64,000 nt of DNA from Ecdyonurus torrentis (Eukaryota; Arthropoda; Insecta; Ephemeroptera; Heptageniidae): NCBI GenBank assembly GCA_949318235.1, contig OX439137.1, forward strand, positions 3,674,289 to 3,738,288, read 5' to 3'. The notes beneath the pieces were generated by a model. It did not search any database. It had not been told where the DNA came from and saw only the letters and a list, made by a program, of their open reading frames with translations. The position numbers were made by a program, and so were the translations under genes. Each line of letters begins with the position of its first letter. Positions within the stretch are counted from its first letter, which is position 1. Shown piece by piece: positions 1 to 11,677 of the stretch.

Positions 1-90
1 GGAATCAATTTTGCTTACGTACTTCATCTCATTCCTTTAACTGGCACTCGTTCACGTCCTAAATACATTTTTTTAAATAGTGCTTTTTAA

Positions 91-217
91 GTCCCGGTCG
101 AGCCGAATTCCTTTTCAATGTCAGTTTACTGCTTATATAACACGGTGTAACACGAAAGTTAAACCCTTTCATTAAAACTTCCCGTGTAAAATAGGCGTTA
201 AATTACAAACTCTCAGT
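91..217 (+). repeat. Truncated copy of the 332-bp tRNA-derived repeat
   Basis: The segment starts inside the T-arm of the tRNA-like gene found in the 38.2-40.5 kb array (the last 15 nt of the tRNA at 91-105) and runs through its 3' flank to ACTCTCA. The far end of the big array stops at the same place (40496). The tRNA 5' half is missing, so this copy cannot be a functional tRNA gene. It shows that the repeat also exists outside the array and suggests a preferred boundary at AAACTCTCA. Confidence 0.85.
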
Positions 218-379
218 GCTTTTTACTTTAGAATAAAATGTGATTGTAATGTGTTTTAAAACTTTGCAAGAGAAAATTGAAATTTTCAAAAATTTATTTT
301 AATATGTTAACCCCTAGCATATCATTTCTTTAAACCTAGTTTATGATGTATTGAGAGACATAATACGAGTAATTCGGTC

Positions 380-765
380 CCATCTCAACAATTTTATGTT
401 TTTAGTTTAAGAGTTGTATTTAGATGCCTTGTATCTCAAAATCTAAAAAAAAAAAAAAAAACATCCAAACTATATAAATAATGCCATTTAAAAGTTGATA
501 GTAACAGCCACCTATGATAAAATTATTCAAATCCATGATAAGAGAGAATATAAATATTAAAATAACATGGGCTCTTATGGGACTAAAACTTCAAAAAAAT
601 CATAATTTAAAATCTAGCAAAGTGATCCTCAATTTTTTTTTTTTTTTTTTACATTTTTGAAGTGTGAATTTCTAAGGTATCAATTAGAGTACTCAATGTG
701 CAAAATTTCAGAATTTTTCTTTCTTTACAACTTTTTAGTCGCAGTAGCTGATTTTCCACCTTAAT
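380..765 (-). repeat. Degenerate MITE-like repeat (family Y)
   Basis: Shares phrases with 45190-45900 and more distantly with 54552-54883: GCTCTTATGGGACTAAAACTT, TGTGCAAAATTTCAGA, TTTTTCTTTCTTTACAA and a poly-T block. It is in the orientation opposite to 45190-45540. The termini are too diverged to place exactly. Confidence 0.55.
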
Positions 766-780
766 GTTTTGATGCCAGTT

Positions 781-887
781 TTTTTTTTTTTTTTTTTTTT
801 TTAAATAAAAGTATATTTGCTTTTTTCGATTACATTGAAATCGTATACTGTATAGGAGGTTTGGGGGCAAGAAGTAACAAATAAGAG

Positions 888-972
<85 letters not shown>

Positions 973-973
973 A
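781..973. repeat. Poly-T tract and (GA)n microsatellite
   Basis: Poly-T of about 22 at 781-802, then near-pure (GA)n at 884-973. Simple repeats only. Confidence 0.95.
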
Positions 974-1302
974 GGTCAATAAATCAAGAGGTTTTACAAT
1001 TAAATACGTGAGTCAACATAGCTTTGCTTACAGTAAAAGATACACAATCGTGTCTTATTGAAATTTATTTCCAGCGCAAGAAAAATATATCTTACGTATA
1101 CACATTTGAGAAGATCTTAAATTGATAAAATTCTACAGTACTGTTAAATATTTGACAGTAAAAATATTTACTTTATAAAAGTAATAAGTCTATGTGGGAT
1201 GACATGAAATAACAAACCATACTATTAATGAAGTTTTAATATAAATTCACTCTTGAACCTAATTTTGACGTCCTAAACGTATTTTAACGTAATCACATTT
1301 TC

Positions 1303-1529
1303 ACACGGAAAACATAAATTTAATAAATTATTTAGATACATATCAATAACTCTTTAGTACTAAACAATAACTCTCTTGCAAAAAGTTTAAAGAGTAACTC
1401 GTTAGTATAAACGTAAATTCTTTAGTGGTAAATAGTTAACTCTTTAGATTCTAAAAATTTTAGTATGTATCTAAAGAATTTATTATGAAAAAAGTCTAAA
1501 CAGTAACTCTTTAGATAATTTTTTCCGTG
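1303..1529. mobile_element. MITE family A, copy 1 (ACACGGAAAA ends)
   Basis: A 227-bp element beginning ACACGGAAAAC and ending TTTTTTCCGTG. The interior repeats the motif CTAAAGAGTTA and its reverse. Near-identical interiors occur at 9848-10069, 22819-23045 and 32403-32811. No coding capacity. Confidence 0.8.
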
Positions 1530-1797
1530 CAGTTTATCCTCCTCAGTCCCAAACACTTTTAAACAATATTTTAGTGACGTAAATTTTAACCACGTTTTTG
1601 TGCGGCTCTAAGAATGACAAGAATATGCCTCTTTTGTCGATTTTTTTTATTGCTCAAAATAGCTCTAAAAAACGCGAAATTTTACTAACTTTTTTCTGGC
1701 ACAATTTTCATATTTTTATCTCTAATTTTTCTATTTTTTTTGAAGGTTTAAAGATTTTTTGTCACTTTTTTTTGATGTACAACTCATTGTATATTGG

Positions 1798-1985
1798 GAC
1801 TGAAGAGGTTATGCAACCCGCACCACTTTTTCTATTGAATGTGAACAATCCTGACGTCAGAAATGTTCAAAATTTGTGCATTTTGCCTACTTTACAACTT
1901 TTTCACGCTCTCTTGCGGGGGTTACATTTGAGTAATAGTAAATATTAATTATGCATTTGGATGTCCCATTTTGTGTTTAATGAAT
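1798..1985 (-). repeat. Old fragment of MITE family M1
   Basis: Diverged but recognisable M1 landmarks in order: TATGCAACCCGCAC, CTGACGTCAG, TTTTTCACGCTCTCTTGCG, then CCCATTTTGTGTTTAATGA. Both ends are lost. Confidence 0.6.
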
Positions 1986-3269
1986 TAAAAGGGCGTGCTG
2001 TTAGGCCTGGACAATCACTTGAAAGTTGTTGTTTTAATTGATTAAAAATAGTTTCAGAGGTCGTAAATTTATAAAAATTGCTATAATCGCTCAAAATTTT
2101 ATGTTTTTAAAAATATTACGAAAATTGAACAACAATCTTTTAATTGACTTTATTTGCTGTAATTACGTATACTTATTACAGTAATTTTGGGTAAAATTTA
2201 AATTTTACACTTAAAGCTCTATAAGTATACAAAATATAAACCTAAAATTTGGATGATATATAAAATTAACACAGTGTGGTGCTTTTTAGATTTAATTTAT
2301 TATTTTAGTTTAAGTTTTAAAACATTATTTCAACGTAGAATAATATTAAAATATTATATTTCTGTTTTCTTAAGTAATATTTAATATAAAGCACAAAAAT
2401 ATAACTTATTATTATATTATGTTACGTACAGTACACGTGAAAAAAAATGTCAGAAATTATATTGTACAGCACATTCACTTCAATAACCTAAGCTTGTTCT
2501 ATAAACTACACACAAATATTGAGCCAGCTTCGAAAATGTTCCTTTGTTAAAAACAGCTGTTTATGACGTCGTTACCTGTTTACTACGTATATATATATGG
2601 TCGATCATTGTTATTTCTTCTTTTAGAACTTTGAACTTGATAAAAATGAAAGAAACTCACAAAAAAAAGTTCCATATGAAACATGTGACTCACTTTTATC
2701 GGCTCAAAAAACAAGATCAACCAATGAATGTGTCTTATTTTGTTGGTCAGCCAATCACTGTAAATGAGATTCACTTTACTTATAGAACAATCACTAATGT
2801 TTAGTTGTTAGACGAAAAACACGAAATTAATTTTATCAGAATATTTTGATTCCAACTCTGAAATCATCGAAATTGATGTACATTCTTCAGATGTAGAGTA
2901 AAATGACCATACACTGGATTTTGGATTTCTTGGTCTTTTTTTTTTTTTTTCTTTCTTGCTCTTTTTTTTTTTTTTTTTTTTTTTTCGTTGCAAAGTATGT
3001 ACAGCATATAGTTGAAACTTGAGGTTTTTTTCTCGTGTAGTTAATAACTCAGTAAAAATAATAAATTATTATTTTAATTCTTTAAATTTGGTCATAAATT
3101 TATAAGTAAAATTACTTATAGTATAAAATTTCAAGTTTTATTTAATAATAAATGTATTGCATGGGCAAATTGCCAAATAAAAGAAAATCTTTATTTTCCA
3201 AAATAAAATTAATTGCGAATTTCAAGATAATGGCAGAAACATTAAATAGTAATTTGCCACTAAAGTATA
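1986..3269. other. AT-rich intergenic DNA, nothing recognised
   Basis: No convincing coding frame, RNA gene or complete repeat. TATAAACTACACACAAATAT near 2499 recurs near 48236, so a small unknown repeat may be present. Poly-T/CTT-rich tract at about 2937-2986. Confidence 0.5.
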
Positions 3270-3688
3270 TGTAACAGTTATTTCTGCTATATCGTAAATA
3301 ATCTATTTGTCACCAATAATTTGTCAATCAAAGAGAAAGTGTCATTTATTTTTGTACATCCTTGTTACTTAGCCCTCAGCAATTATAACTGTTTGTCGAG
3401 TGCCGAGTGTAATATATAAGGCGCTCGCTGATATCAGGCATTAACCATTCAACCACCATTCAACACAATTATCTATTATTCATCACCAGAGAATGGTCAC
3501 ATAATTTAATATGTTCTTTATAGTAGGGAGAGACTCTGCCCGGCGACTCACCACTCTCTCTTACTATGCAATTTTATATTATACAGTTCTTCCATAATTA
3601 ATAAAATCAAGTTTGAACAATAATTCTTCCTCCTAGTTATTTCAATACAAATTCATCTTATTTTTTATTATTTAAATTAGAGGTTACA
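3270..3688 (+). repeat. 5' LTR
   Basis: 419 bp, TG...CA ended. TATATAAG at 3413-3420 followed by GCGCTCGC would serve as the core promoter, and AATAAA at 3600-3605 as the poly(A) signal. It is almost identical to 5246-5672, differing by small indels around the CTTTATAGTAGGG region. Confidence 0.88.
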
Positions 3689-3689
3689 A

Positions 3690-3705
3690 TTGGTGTCAGA
3701 AAAGT
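3690..3705 (+). promoter_or_regulatory. Primer binding site, tRNA-Leu type
   Basis: TTGGTGTCAGAAAAGTG starts one base after the LTR end. TGGTGTCAGAA is the complement of a tRNA-Leu 3' end including CCA. The isoacceptor is inferred from known tRNA-Leu 3' sequences. Confidence 0.7.
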
Positions 3706-3793
3706 GCGTGATTTAAGTTTCCTGCGTATAAGATTTGAACCTCTATACATCAAGATTTTTTACCCGTTTTAATGGCAACGCAGAAGAGGACCC

Positions 3794-3884
3794 ATGATTC
3801 AACCTTCGTTGGACCGCTATATTGGATCTGCCACACAAGATTTGTTCCTGACTAACTACCCACCATGGAGGAAAGAACTAAGAG
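3794..3884 (+). CDS. Candidate small ORF inside the LTR element, exon 1
   Basis: ATG at 3794 opens 30 codons beginning MIQPSLDRY, rich in polar and aromatic residues and more protein-like in codon use than its surroundings. It meets a GT at 3885 (AGAG|GTCAGT), a usable but non-optimal donor. It continues in phase into the open stretch at 4989-5134 if the intervening AT-rich DNA is an intron. It lies about 105 nt after the primer site, where gag normally begins, but it is far too short for gag and I do not recognise it. It could be a relic of gag or a captured host fragment. Confidence 0.35.
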
Positions 3885-4865
3885 GTCAGTCTATCTCTCT
3901 ATTTTTGAGTAATTAAAAAAAAAAAAAAATGTTATTTAAAATTTTAAAATTAAAATCAATTAATAATATACGTATTACAATTTTTTTTTTCAATTCAATA
4001 TTTTCTTCATAAATTTTTTTTTTAATTAAATAATGGTACTTTGATTGAATTTATATTTAAAATGTTAATAAATAAATAGATATGAATATTATGAATAATG
4101 AATAATATTATATATTAATTTTAACGCTCGCGAAGAATAAATATAATTTTTTCTAACTTTATTATGAAAGCAAAAAGGTATTATGTTTGCGGGGCGTATG
4201 CATGTAAAAAATATGTGTGTATTCACGGAATGCAGAAATATGTTAAATCGTTAGCTACGAAAAATTTAACGTAATCCATTCTCCAATTAAAAAACATAAC
4301 CTAATAACCTAAGGGTATACTTTCTTTTTATTGTTATGATATTTTTTAAAAATATTCTTCATTCACACTATGTAAATATTGTATACTTATGTAAATATTA
4401 TTATTAAGTGTATCCGACAAATATGAATATTATATTATGAATGAATAAATAAAATTGAGCGTTTTGCAAGTACGTAGAAGACAGCCAATAAATATGCTGT
4501 AATAATACCTTATAGAGCAATGATAAGTCAACTCTTATAATGGTTATTTTTATCATCAGTCAATGCAAAGACAAACTGATTTGATTATATATGAATAATG
4601 AAATGAAATGAAATAAATATATAAATATGAAATGAATAAATAAATATATAAATAATGAAATGAATAAATAAATATATGATATATAATATGAAATAAATAA
4701 ATATGAATAATAGTTTTACCTACGTACGCATTTTAATAATACATTTTATCATTGCCATTTATTTAACTAAAATAATAATATATAAATCAATTCACTAATA
4801 AAAAAATAAATAAATAAATATAAAAAAAAAATCTTTACAATTATGATAGTTTATAAATCAGTAAT

Positions 4866-4908
<43 letters not shown>

Positions 4909-4988
4909 TGTAATATGTATTTACACAAATTCATTATTGTAAAGAGAGCATAGAACTGGTGATCCCTCTTTGTTCTTATTGTTCACAG

Positions 4989-5134
4989 AGAAAAACAACC
5001 AAGAAAATCTACATGATATTCAAGAATTTAAAATCAAGAACCCTTACAACAACCCTCAGCCTACCCGAGAAAAATCCACGGAAGAACCCAACATAAGAAA
5101 ACTGAAGCAACTTATATATTTTTTTTGTCAATGA
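4989..5134 (+). CDS. Candidate small ORF inside the LTR element, exon 2
   Basis: Follows a good acceptor (pyrimidine-rich TTGTTCTTATTGTTCACAG ending at 4988). The frame that continues exon 1 stays open for 47 codons to TGA at 5132 and is rich in N, Q, K and E. The other two frames close early or look less protein-like. The predicted total is about 78 residues. The phase agreement is the main support; there is no homology I can name. The stretch between the exons (3885-4988) is extremely AT-rich and could instead be a secondary insertion. Confidence 0.35.
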
Positions 5135-5245
5135 TTTTCTATATTATAATATTCTCTATTTTTTTTTCCTTGCAAAATAACTTTTAATTTTTTCAATTTA
5201 ATTAATCGACGCATGGGAGAGTCGTTTTTTCCAAAACGTTGTCTT

Positions 5246-5672
5246 TGTAACAGTTATTTCTGCTATATCGTAAATAATCTATTTGTCACCAATAATTTGT
5301 CAATCAAAGAGAAAGTGTCATTTATTTTTGTACATCCTTGTTACTTAGCCCTCAGCAATTATAACTGTTTGTCGAGTGCCGAGTGTAATATATAAGGCGC
5401 TCGCTGATATCAGGCATTAACCATTCAACCACCATTCAACACAATTATCTATTATTCATCACCAGAGAATGGTCACATAATTTAATATTATTCTTCATAG
5501 TAAGAGGGAGAGACTCTGCCCGGCGACTCACCACTCTCTCTTACTATGCATATTTTATATTATAATCAGTTTTCTCCATAATTAATAAAATCAAGTTTGA
5601 ACAATAATTCTTCCTCCTAGTTATTTAAACACAAATTCATCTTATTTTTTATTATTAAAATTAGAGGTTACA
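5246..5672 (+). repeat. 3' LTR
   Basis: 427 bp, direct repeat of 3270-3688, TG...CA ended, with the same TATATAAG box (5389-5396). It is followed by TATA, the probable target duplication. Confidence 0.88.
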
Positions 5673-6127
5673 TATATAAGGTTTGGAAATTACGAAAGTT
5701 TAATGTTTTTGCGATAGCAACGCGTGATTTATTGATCATTCTCTCTCTCTCTCTCTCTCTACAAATGAAGACATAAAGAGCATCTACTACTAAAAGGTAA
5801 ATTCAATTCACCAATATGGAAAGCATTAGGCAGAAAAGGTTGAATTTCAAATGATTCTTGTCATTTAAACAGAACATACTGGTGACGTTTTTATTAGCTT
5901 AAAACAAGAACTAATGTCTCCATATAAATTTTGCTATAGTCTCGGTGCAGTAGTATAAAAAACACTCTAAAACCATAATCTCATCTCATAATGTTAAAAG
6001 GATAGGAAATTAGGTGACTTTTTAATTTTCGCGCCTCGTTCTCTGATTGGCTACAATGATAAGCCTCATTACTATTAGATTTCTTATACATACACATGAG
6101 AAATTATAAGATAGAATTATCACTCAT

Positions 6128-6182
6128 TTAAAGCCATAGACCACATGAAGCAAAGTATGCTATTTAATGTTTAAACTGTTTC
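6128..6182 (+). repeat. Left-end fragment of MITE M1
   Basis: TTAAAGCCATAGACCACATG matches the left terminus of M1 (for example 60734), including the leading TTAA. The rest of the element is missing. The flanks from 5673 to 6630 hold a short (CT)10 at 5741-5760 and nothing else I recognise. Confidence 0.7.
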
Positions 6183-6629
6183 CTTTTTTTCTTTCATTTT
6201 TTTTAAATAAGTATACATAAATATGCTTTCTTCATTAGTAAATCAAAATTACTGGGTTTTGCTTTTGTTTTAAATCTCTCCATTTATAATTTATTGAAAA
6301 ATGACAATAACATGTTTTTGAAAGTATTTTTATTAATTAAGAAAATATTTGAAGTAAATAAAGAAAAGTAACGTTAGAAGTAAGTTCACTGTTTTTAAGG
6401 GTATGAGTAACGTAGTGTCATTTCTTTTTCGTGAAGAAGTGAGTAACGCAACGCAACGAAGCTATATAAAAAAATCAGTACCGTGACCAAGTCTCCATTT
6501 AAATGATTTTTTATGTCATCATAATTTAGTCATTTAAAATCACTGGGATTCAGTTGATCATCATGCCCATTGAAATATGACATTTGATTTTATTATAAAC
6601 TAAATCTTTAATAATAATTATTATTTTAG

Positions 6630-6631
6630 TT

Positions 6632-6702
<71 letters not shown>

Positions 6703-6745
6703 TGTATTTATTTATTTTTTCATTTTTTTTTTATTTATTTATTTA
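6630..6745. repeat. (TTTA)n microsatellite
   Basis: Nearly pure TTTA/ATTT units over about 100 bp with an interrupted tail. Confidence 0.95.
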
Positions 6746-7402
6746 TTTTTTGTTAATGCTGAAATAGTTTTTAAATATAATAGAAATGCACAGGCTTTTA
6801 AGGTCCATAAGATCAAACCAAAATTCTACATACAGTAGAAAAGAAAAATAAATTCATCATTCTATCATACACCTGGAAAGAAAAAGTTAACTCAAGATGC
6901 TCTAAATGTAAAGCAGACAAAGTTTTGAAATACAAGAAATAAGTTTTAGAACGTGACACGAGTTTTCGAACACAAATAATGGATTCATAAACTTTTTTTC
7001 TTTTCTCCGTTCTTTTCCTTTCATATAACATCGATCTATTGAACTTAACATGGCAAAACCACATTTCCATCCCTGTTGAGAAACCACAAAACCACCAAAG
7101 TTTGAGGTCACGGTAATCACCCTTGTATTATATAACAGAGAGTAAGGGGATGCAAATTAAAACTTAATGTATTTTTAAAGATATGTAAATATTTTTTTTA
7201 ACGTTAACTCTCCGTGGGTAAAATATATAAATACATTCTAAATTGGCTTTGAAACCCGTGTGTACACACGATTGCGATAATATGTTTTGATATTTAAACT
7301 ATCGCGCTAAATCTTCAATGTTATTCTTATGAGAAAAACACGCGCACTCAAGTTAAGTGGTAAAATATAAAATCAAACTAAAAAGAAATCGTTGAAAAGC
7401 TT

Positions 7403-7678
7403 AAACACTTTCGCAATGCTTTAAGTAATGTAGAATGTGGAATCAACGGTTATGACGTCACTAAACGTTGATAATCTAACAATAAAAGCGTAAATGACGT
7501 CACAAGTGTTAGAATCACGATGGAATAAACATTAAACTTGGCCGTTGCAAATCTACATTTTTTTCCCATTTAGTCCCAACGCTTATGACGTCACTTACGT
7601 TTTTATCGTTAGATTATCAACGTTTAGTGACGTCATAACCGTTGATTCCACAATACTTAAAGCATTGCAAAACTGTGT
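7403..7678. mobile_element. Hairpin MITE family V (four TGACGTCA sites)
   Basis: Almost perfect inverted repeat: GGAATCAACGGTTATGACGTC on the left is mirrored by its complement before 7656. The arms extend outward to matching CTTAAAGCATTGC-type ends. Each arm has two TGACGTCA palindromes. The loop is about 90 bp and non-coding. Diverged relatives lie at 21770-21897, 29560-29690 and 44975-45090. Confidence 0.85.
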
Positions 7679-7757
7679 ACAAACTTTCACAGCATTTTCT
7701 ATAGTAAAGCCGTAACTATAACGTAAAAAGGGTGGCATATCTCGCAAGATGATCACG

Positions 7758-7850
7758 AGTTTACGGGGCTACGGAAGGGCTTCATATATGAGTTTATGAA
7801 CAGTTCTTCTTATTATCTAACATTGAAGAAGCCATCTTGTAACCCCTGAA
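7758..7850. repeat. Possible small inverted-repeat element
   Basis: ACGGGGCTACGGAAGGGCTTCA and the later TGAAGAAGCCATCTTGTAACCCC are imperfect inverse complements. Only one copy is seen, so the call is weak. Confidence 0.3.
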
Positions 7851-7858
7851 CTTACTCT

Positions 7859-8015
7859 AAGGTAGAAACAATGGTAAAAATATCGCATTTTTATTGTGAC
7901 AGCAATAGTAAAGTAGATCTCTTATTGGCTATAGGCAACCCACTAGCCAATAAGAGGTCTAGTTTACTATCATTGTTACAATAAAAACGTGATATTTTTA
8001 CCATTGTCTCTACCT
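7859..8015. mobile_element. Hairpin MITE family W
   Basis: Arms of about 70 bp, from AGGTAGAAACAATGGTAAAA on the left to TTTTACCATTGTCTCTACCT on the right, with few mismatches and a roughly 14-bp loop at 7932-7945. Only copy in the window. Its transcript would fold into a long hairpin. Confidence 0.85.
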
Positions 8016-8152
8016 ATATGGCCATACAAAATGCAATCAGATGTAGATTTCAGTTGACGCAAAACTCCATATTTAAATACATGTTTTTTCCATATATACC
8101 AACAGAAATAAATTTTTCAGTAAAAAGACTGTACATGTACCATCTTTTGATT

Positions 8153-8463
8153 TATAGGGTGTATGCATTCATGTTAAAGTCGACGCCATGTTGGATAACT
8201 CAATAATATGGTTGGCATAGGAAAAAAAACAGTTTTGCCAGTTTAAAAACACTATATGCAATATTTTTGAGAGCATTGATGCTGTAATATGTTGAATTAC
8301 TATCTCAAGTATGTGAGAAAAATAACATTAACAAAAAAATTAACCGATTTCCCAAAGAAAATTGGCTTAAATGAAGTTTGTCTTATGCTGAGCAATGTTA
8401 TGCACTACTCCAGTATGGCCTCCAAGCGCAATAAATATGACGTCATCCGCATACACCCTATAA
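8153..8463 (+). mobile_element. MITE family T, copy 1 (TATAGGGTGTATGC ends)
   Basis: Terminal inverted repeats TATAGGGTGTATGC / GCATACACCCTATA bound 311 bp. The interior is near-identical to the inverse of 60150-60460. Other copies: 24705-24993, 50676-51095 and a deleted one at 53434-53635. Contains one TGACGTCA. Non-coding; a Tc1/mariner-type mobiliser is possible because the ends are TA-rich. Confidence 0.88.
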
Positions 8464-9123
8464 AGTAAAAAAGTAATCTTATTAAGCATAAAAGATGTAT
8501 TTAAAGTTTATATCGATTTTATTTACGATTGTCAATGGTTATGTCTTGGGTAAATATTATATTTCTCACACGTAAAAATGTGATAAAATTAAAAAATAGT
8601 AATAAAAGTTAAATGTGTCTCTTTTGTATATAGTCAAAACTGTTAATTCTATGAAAATATTTTAAAACTTTGTAAAAACTTCAGTGCATTCAAGACAGTT
8701 GGAATATATTTGTCAGCTTGTTACAAATTTAAGAAAAATAATAAATATTTGGTAAAGTATTGCAATAATTTAATTTATATGAACTATTTATATTTAAATA
8801 TTTCAATTAATTAAACTTAATTTAAATATATAAATTATTTAAACTTAATTTTATTTAAAGGCACTTTCGTTTTAAATGAGCAAAAAGTTTTGAAAATTAC
8901 AACTTGTTAACACAGTTGAAAAAAAACACGATTTTTTTGTTAGTGATTGCGCCTACATGTTTTACAGGTAGACCTTTTTGCGCCACAATTTAATTAATGT
9001 TTATATATTATACAACAAAAAATGCCGTTTTTCATCGCCTAAAGCCACAAGTGGAAATAAATTGTTGAGCAAACAAACATTAGGTTGTGATGCAGCAAGA
9101 AAAAAAAAAAGAAGAAGAAGAAG

Positions 9124-9156
<33 letters not shown>

Positions 9157-9267
9157 GAAACTGCCATTTCAACCTTAAAATTCAAAAATAAAAAATTTAT
9201 AGTATGTTAAATCAGCGAAACTTCATCTCTTCAGTGTTGAAAAGTAGGTCCTGTACAGTTATTTTAT
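8464..9267. other. AT-rich DNA, no gene seen
   Basis: No supported gene. A purine-rich A/AAG low-complexity tract occupies 9100-9152. A short frame across this tract is composition-driven. Confidence 0.5.
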
Positions 9268-9271
9268 TTAA

Positions 9272-9740
9272 AGGGCCACGCAGACACTAAATTTTTTGAA
9301 GTTGTGCTTAATCCACTATTATGTACATCTATTTATGAAAATAATTGTAAATGTCGTATGTCTTCATTTTAATTAAAAAGTTAAATCAAAGTTTGCCACG
9401 TCTCCTTATATACTCCGCTTCACGTATCTTCAAAACCGTCTCACGCTATTTGGCCACTTTAAGTGGCCATTAGCCCAAAGTACATTAACATTTAGTGCCG
9501 TTTCATACTAGGCAATACCTGTTTGTCATTTTGACCATAAAATGTGGCTGAGTGCTGATTAAAGCTAAAAACTTACATGAATTGAAGTATAAAAGTCAGT
9601 TCGATCGTTGTTTAGCCAAACAACGATCAAACTTTAATTTAATATTTAAATTAGAAGGAATAGTCGCATCAGATTTTAACAACTTGTGAAATTGTTTTTG
9701 TACCTAAAATATTCTAAAAAGCCAGGGTGTCTGTGGGCCT
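9272..9740. mobile_element. TTAA-flanked MITE-like element (family Z)
   Basis: AGGGCCACGCAGACAC at the left and GTGTCTGTGGGCCT at the right are inverse complements, each directly bordered by TTAA (9268-9271 and 9741-9744). 469 bp, non-coding. TTAA duplication is the hallmark of piggyBac-type transposition. Single copy in the window. Confidence 0.75.
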
Positions 9741-9775
9741 TTAAAGCTATATACCACATAGAACAGCATGTCACA
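9741..9775 (+). repeat. Left-end fragment of MITE M1
   Basis: TTAAAGCTATATACCACATA abuts family Z and shares its TTAA, suggesting one element inserted at the terminus of another. Confidence 0.6.
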
Positions 9776-9847
9776 ATAAATGTAGATGCGTGTTTCTATG
9801 GCTATCCTGACAAACGTAGATGCGTAAAAGTAAGCAAACCACAATTA

Positions 9848-10069
9848 AAAAATTATCTAAAGAGTTACTATTTAGACTTTTTTCATAATAAATTCTTTAG
9901 ATACAAACTAAACTTTTTAGAATCTAAAGAGTTAACTATTTACCGCTAAAGAATTTGCGTTTATACTAACGAGTTACTCTTTAAACTTTTTGCAAGAGAG
10001 TTATTGTTTAGTACTAAAGAGTTATTGATATGTATATAAATAATTTATTAAATTTATGTTTTCCGTGTA
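9848..10069. mobile_element. MITE family A, copy 2
   Basis: Inverse orientation relative to copy 1. Right end TTTTCCGTGTA intact, left terminus decayed. Gives the uninterrupted sequence GAGTTAACTATTTACC, the empty site for the insertion in copy 4. Confidence 0.75.
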
Positions 10070-10382
10070 GTTTAGTCGCAACAGCATCGATATAAAGTAA
10101 CATACAAACATTTTATGTGACTGTTAATAAAAGTTATATTCATATATTCATTCTCTTTACTTTTGCAAGAGGTTAAAATGGTTAAAGTTTTACAAAGTGT
10201 ACTTACACTTACGTTAGCTCTATAACATATTGTTACTTGCTTAAACATTGTTTTCACTCTTTAAATATAATTTTCAACTCTGTTATTATAAACGATCTTT
10301 AGCAAATTTGCAAAAGTAGTTTATATAAGTCATGAAGCTAATTTAATAATTAGACAATTCATATAGCAAATTAAATATTCAC

Positions 10383-10730
10383 TTAAAGCTATAGACCACA
10401 TAAAACAGATGACAGATGGCTTTTTAATTATTAAACACAAATTGGGATCTTCAAAACTGATGACAATTTTTACCAGAATGTTAATGAAGGCCCACGAGAG
10501 AACGTAAAAAAAGTGTAAAGTATGCAATTTGCGTGACTATTCATGTTTATGACGTCAGAAACATGCAAAAATCAGTATGAAAATGTTGTGCGTGTTGCAT
10601 AAATCGAATATTCTGATTACTGCTACGGAGCCACAGTTGGGTTTTGAGACAAACTAAAGTTATTTATGTAAATCCCATCAAGTGTTTTGTGATATAAATG
10701 CTTATTTTTTTCTCTGGTCTACTCCTTTAT
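10383..10730 (+). mobile_element. MITE family M1, complete copy
   Basis: TTAAAGCTATAGACCACAT at the left, TGGTCTACTCCTTTAT at the right (inverse complements). Internal landmarks are CCAGAATGTTAATG, GAGAGAACGT, TTTATGACGTCAGAAACATGC, TGATTACTGCTACGG and TAAATCCCATCAAGTGTTTTG. About 345 bp, no protein. The most abundant family here. Confidence 0.88.
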
Positions 10731-11076
10731 TACTTTATAAAAGTCATTAAGATATAAAAATAATATAATGTTTCTATTTCATATTTAATTTTTTACATTA
10801 ATTGCTAAAAAAAAAAAAAGGAACAAAGAAATACAAGTCTTATATAGCAAAGTGAAAACACTGTCTACTAAATATTACAAGAGCTAATATTTCATTTCAT
10901 CACCTAAAAGCTTTGTCATAAAAATCCAATAAAAACATCACACAAAAAACCAATCACTTTTCTTAAGTCAATAAAACATTATCGATAAGATATATAATAT
11001 AAAAAAAAATTTCATCTAATTTAAAATAAGAATAAGAAAATTATATTTTCTCTTTAATGTACATTTTATATTTAAA

Positions 11077-11136
11077 AGAGAGAGAGAGAGAGAGAGAGCT
11101 TTTATAAAATAAAGTGTGCAACAATTCTTTTTTAAC

Positions 11137-11178
<42 letters not shown>
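11077..11178. repeat. Two (GA)n microsatellites
   Basis: (GA)11 at 11077-11098 and (AG)20 at 11139-11178, separated by AT-rich DNA. Short frames here are repeat translations only. Confidence 0.95.
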
Positions 11179-11179
<1 letters not shown>

Positions 11180-11677
11180 CAATTAAATTTTTAGGGTCTC
11201 TTATATCATTCTTTTTCAATGAAATAATAAAAAAAAAAATCTCCTCTCTCTTATATTCTTTCAGACTAATAATATCAATTAAAAAATATAATGGCTTTTT
11301 ACAATGTTATTGATTTGACATCAATGAAAAATTTATTTGACATTTTCTACTCTTTAGACTTTTTTTTTTATCGTAATTGTTCTTTTTACATAGAATAATG
11401 GAGAGTTTTCTTTTAAAATAAGTACGAACATATAAAATAATATTTATAATTAGTGTGTTATATGAAGTAATATGAAAATGAAATAAATGAAAAATAATAT
11501 CTGCTTTAGTATATTTATAAGAATCAATAATTTCTCCATATGCAATAAATTTAATGGTGTTCAAATATAGGGTTGAAATTTAAGTACGTTGGTGACTTGA
11601 TTAATTTAGTATTATGAAGGGCAGTTTTTTTAAAATTTATTGTTAAGGCACGGATAACTCAAAGGATACGAAATGGT

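Larger units (their letters stand above)
3270..5672 (+). mobile_element. Short LTR retrotransposon, tRNA-Leu primed
   Basis: Two direct repeats, each starting TGTAAC and ending GTTACA, flank about 1.56 kb. The 4-bp sequence TATA lies outside both ends and is a plausible target duplication, although the flank is AT-rich. The base after the left LTR leads into TGGTGTCAGAA, complementary to the 3' end of animal tRNA-Leu (ending TTCTGACACCA), a classic minus-strand primer site. The LTRs carry a TATA box and an AATAAA signal. No reverse transcriptase, protease or integrase is present, so this is a non-autonomous (TRIM/LARD-like) or internally deleted member of a gypsy-type lineage. The interior holds a possible spliced small ORF and a long AT-rich stretch. 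No purine tract directly abuts the 3' LTR. Confidence 0.85.

Noticed and set aside
1598..1948. 116-codon plus-strand frame rich in F and I
   Set aside because: Crosses T-rich DNA into a degenerate MITE M1, so hydrophobicity reflects poly-T codons.
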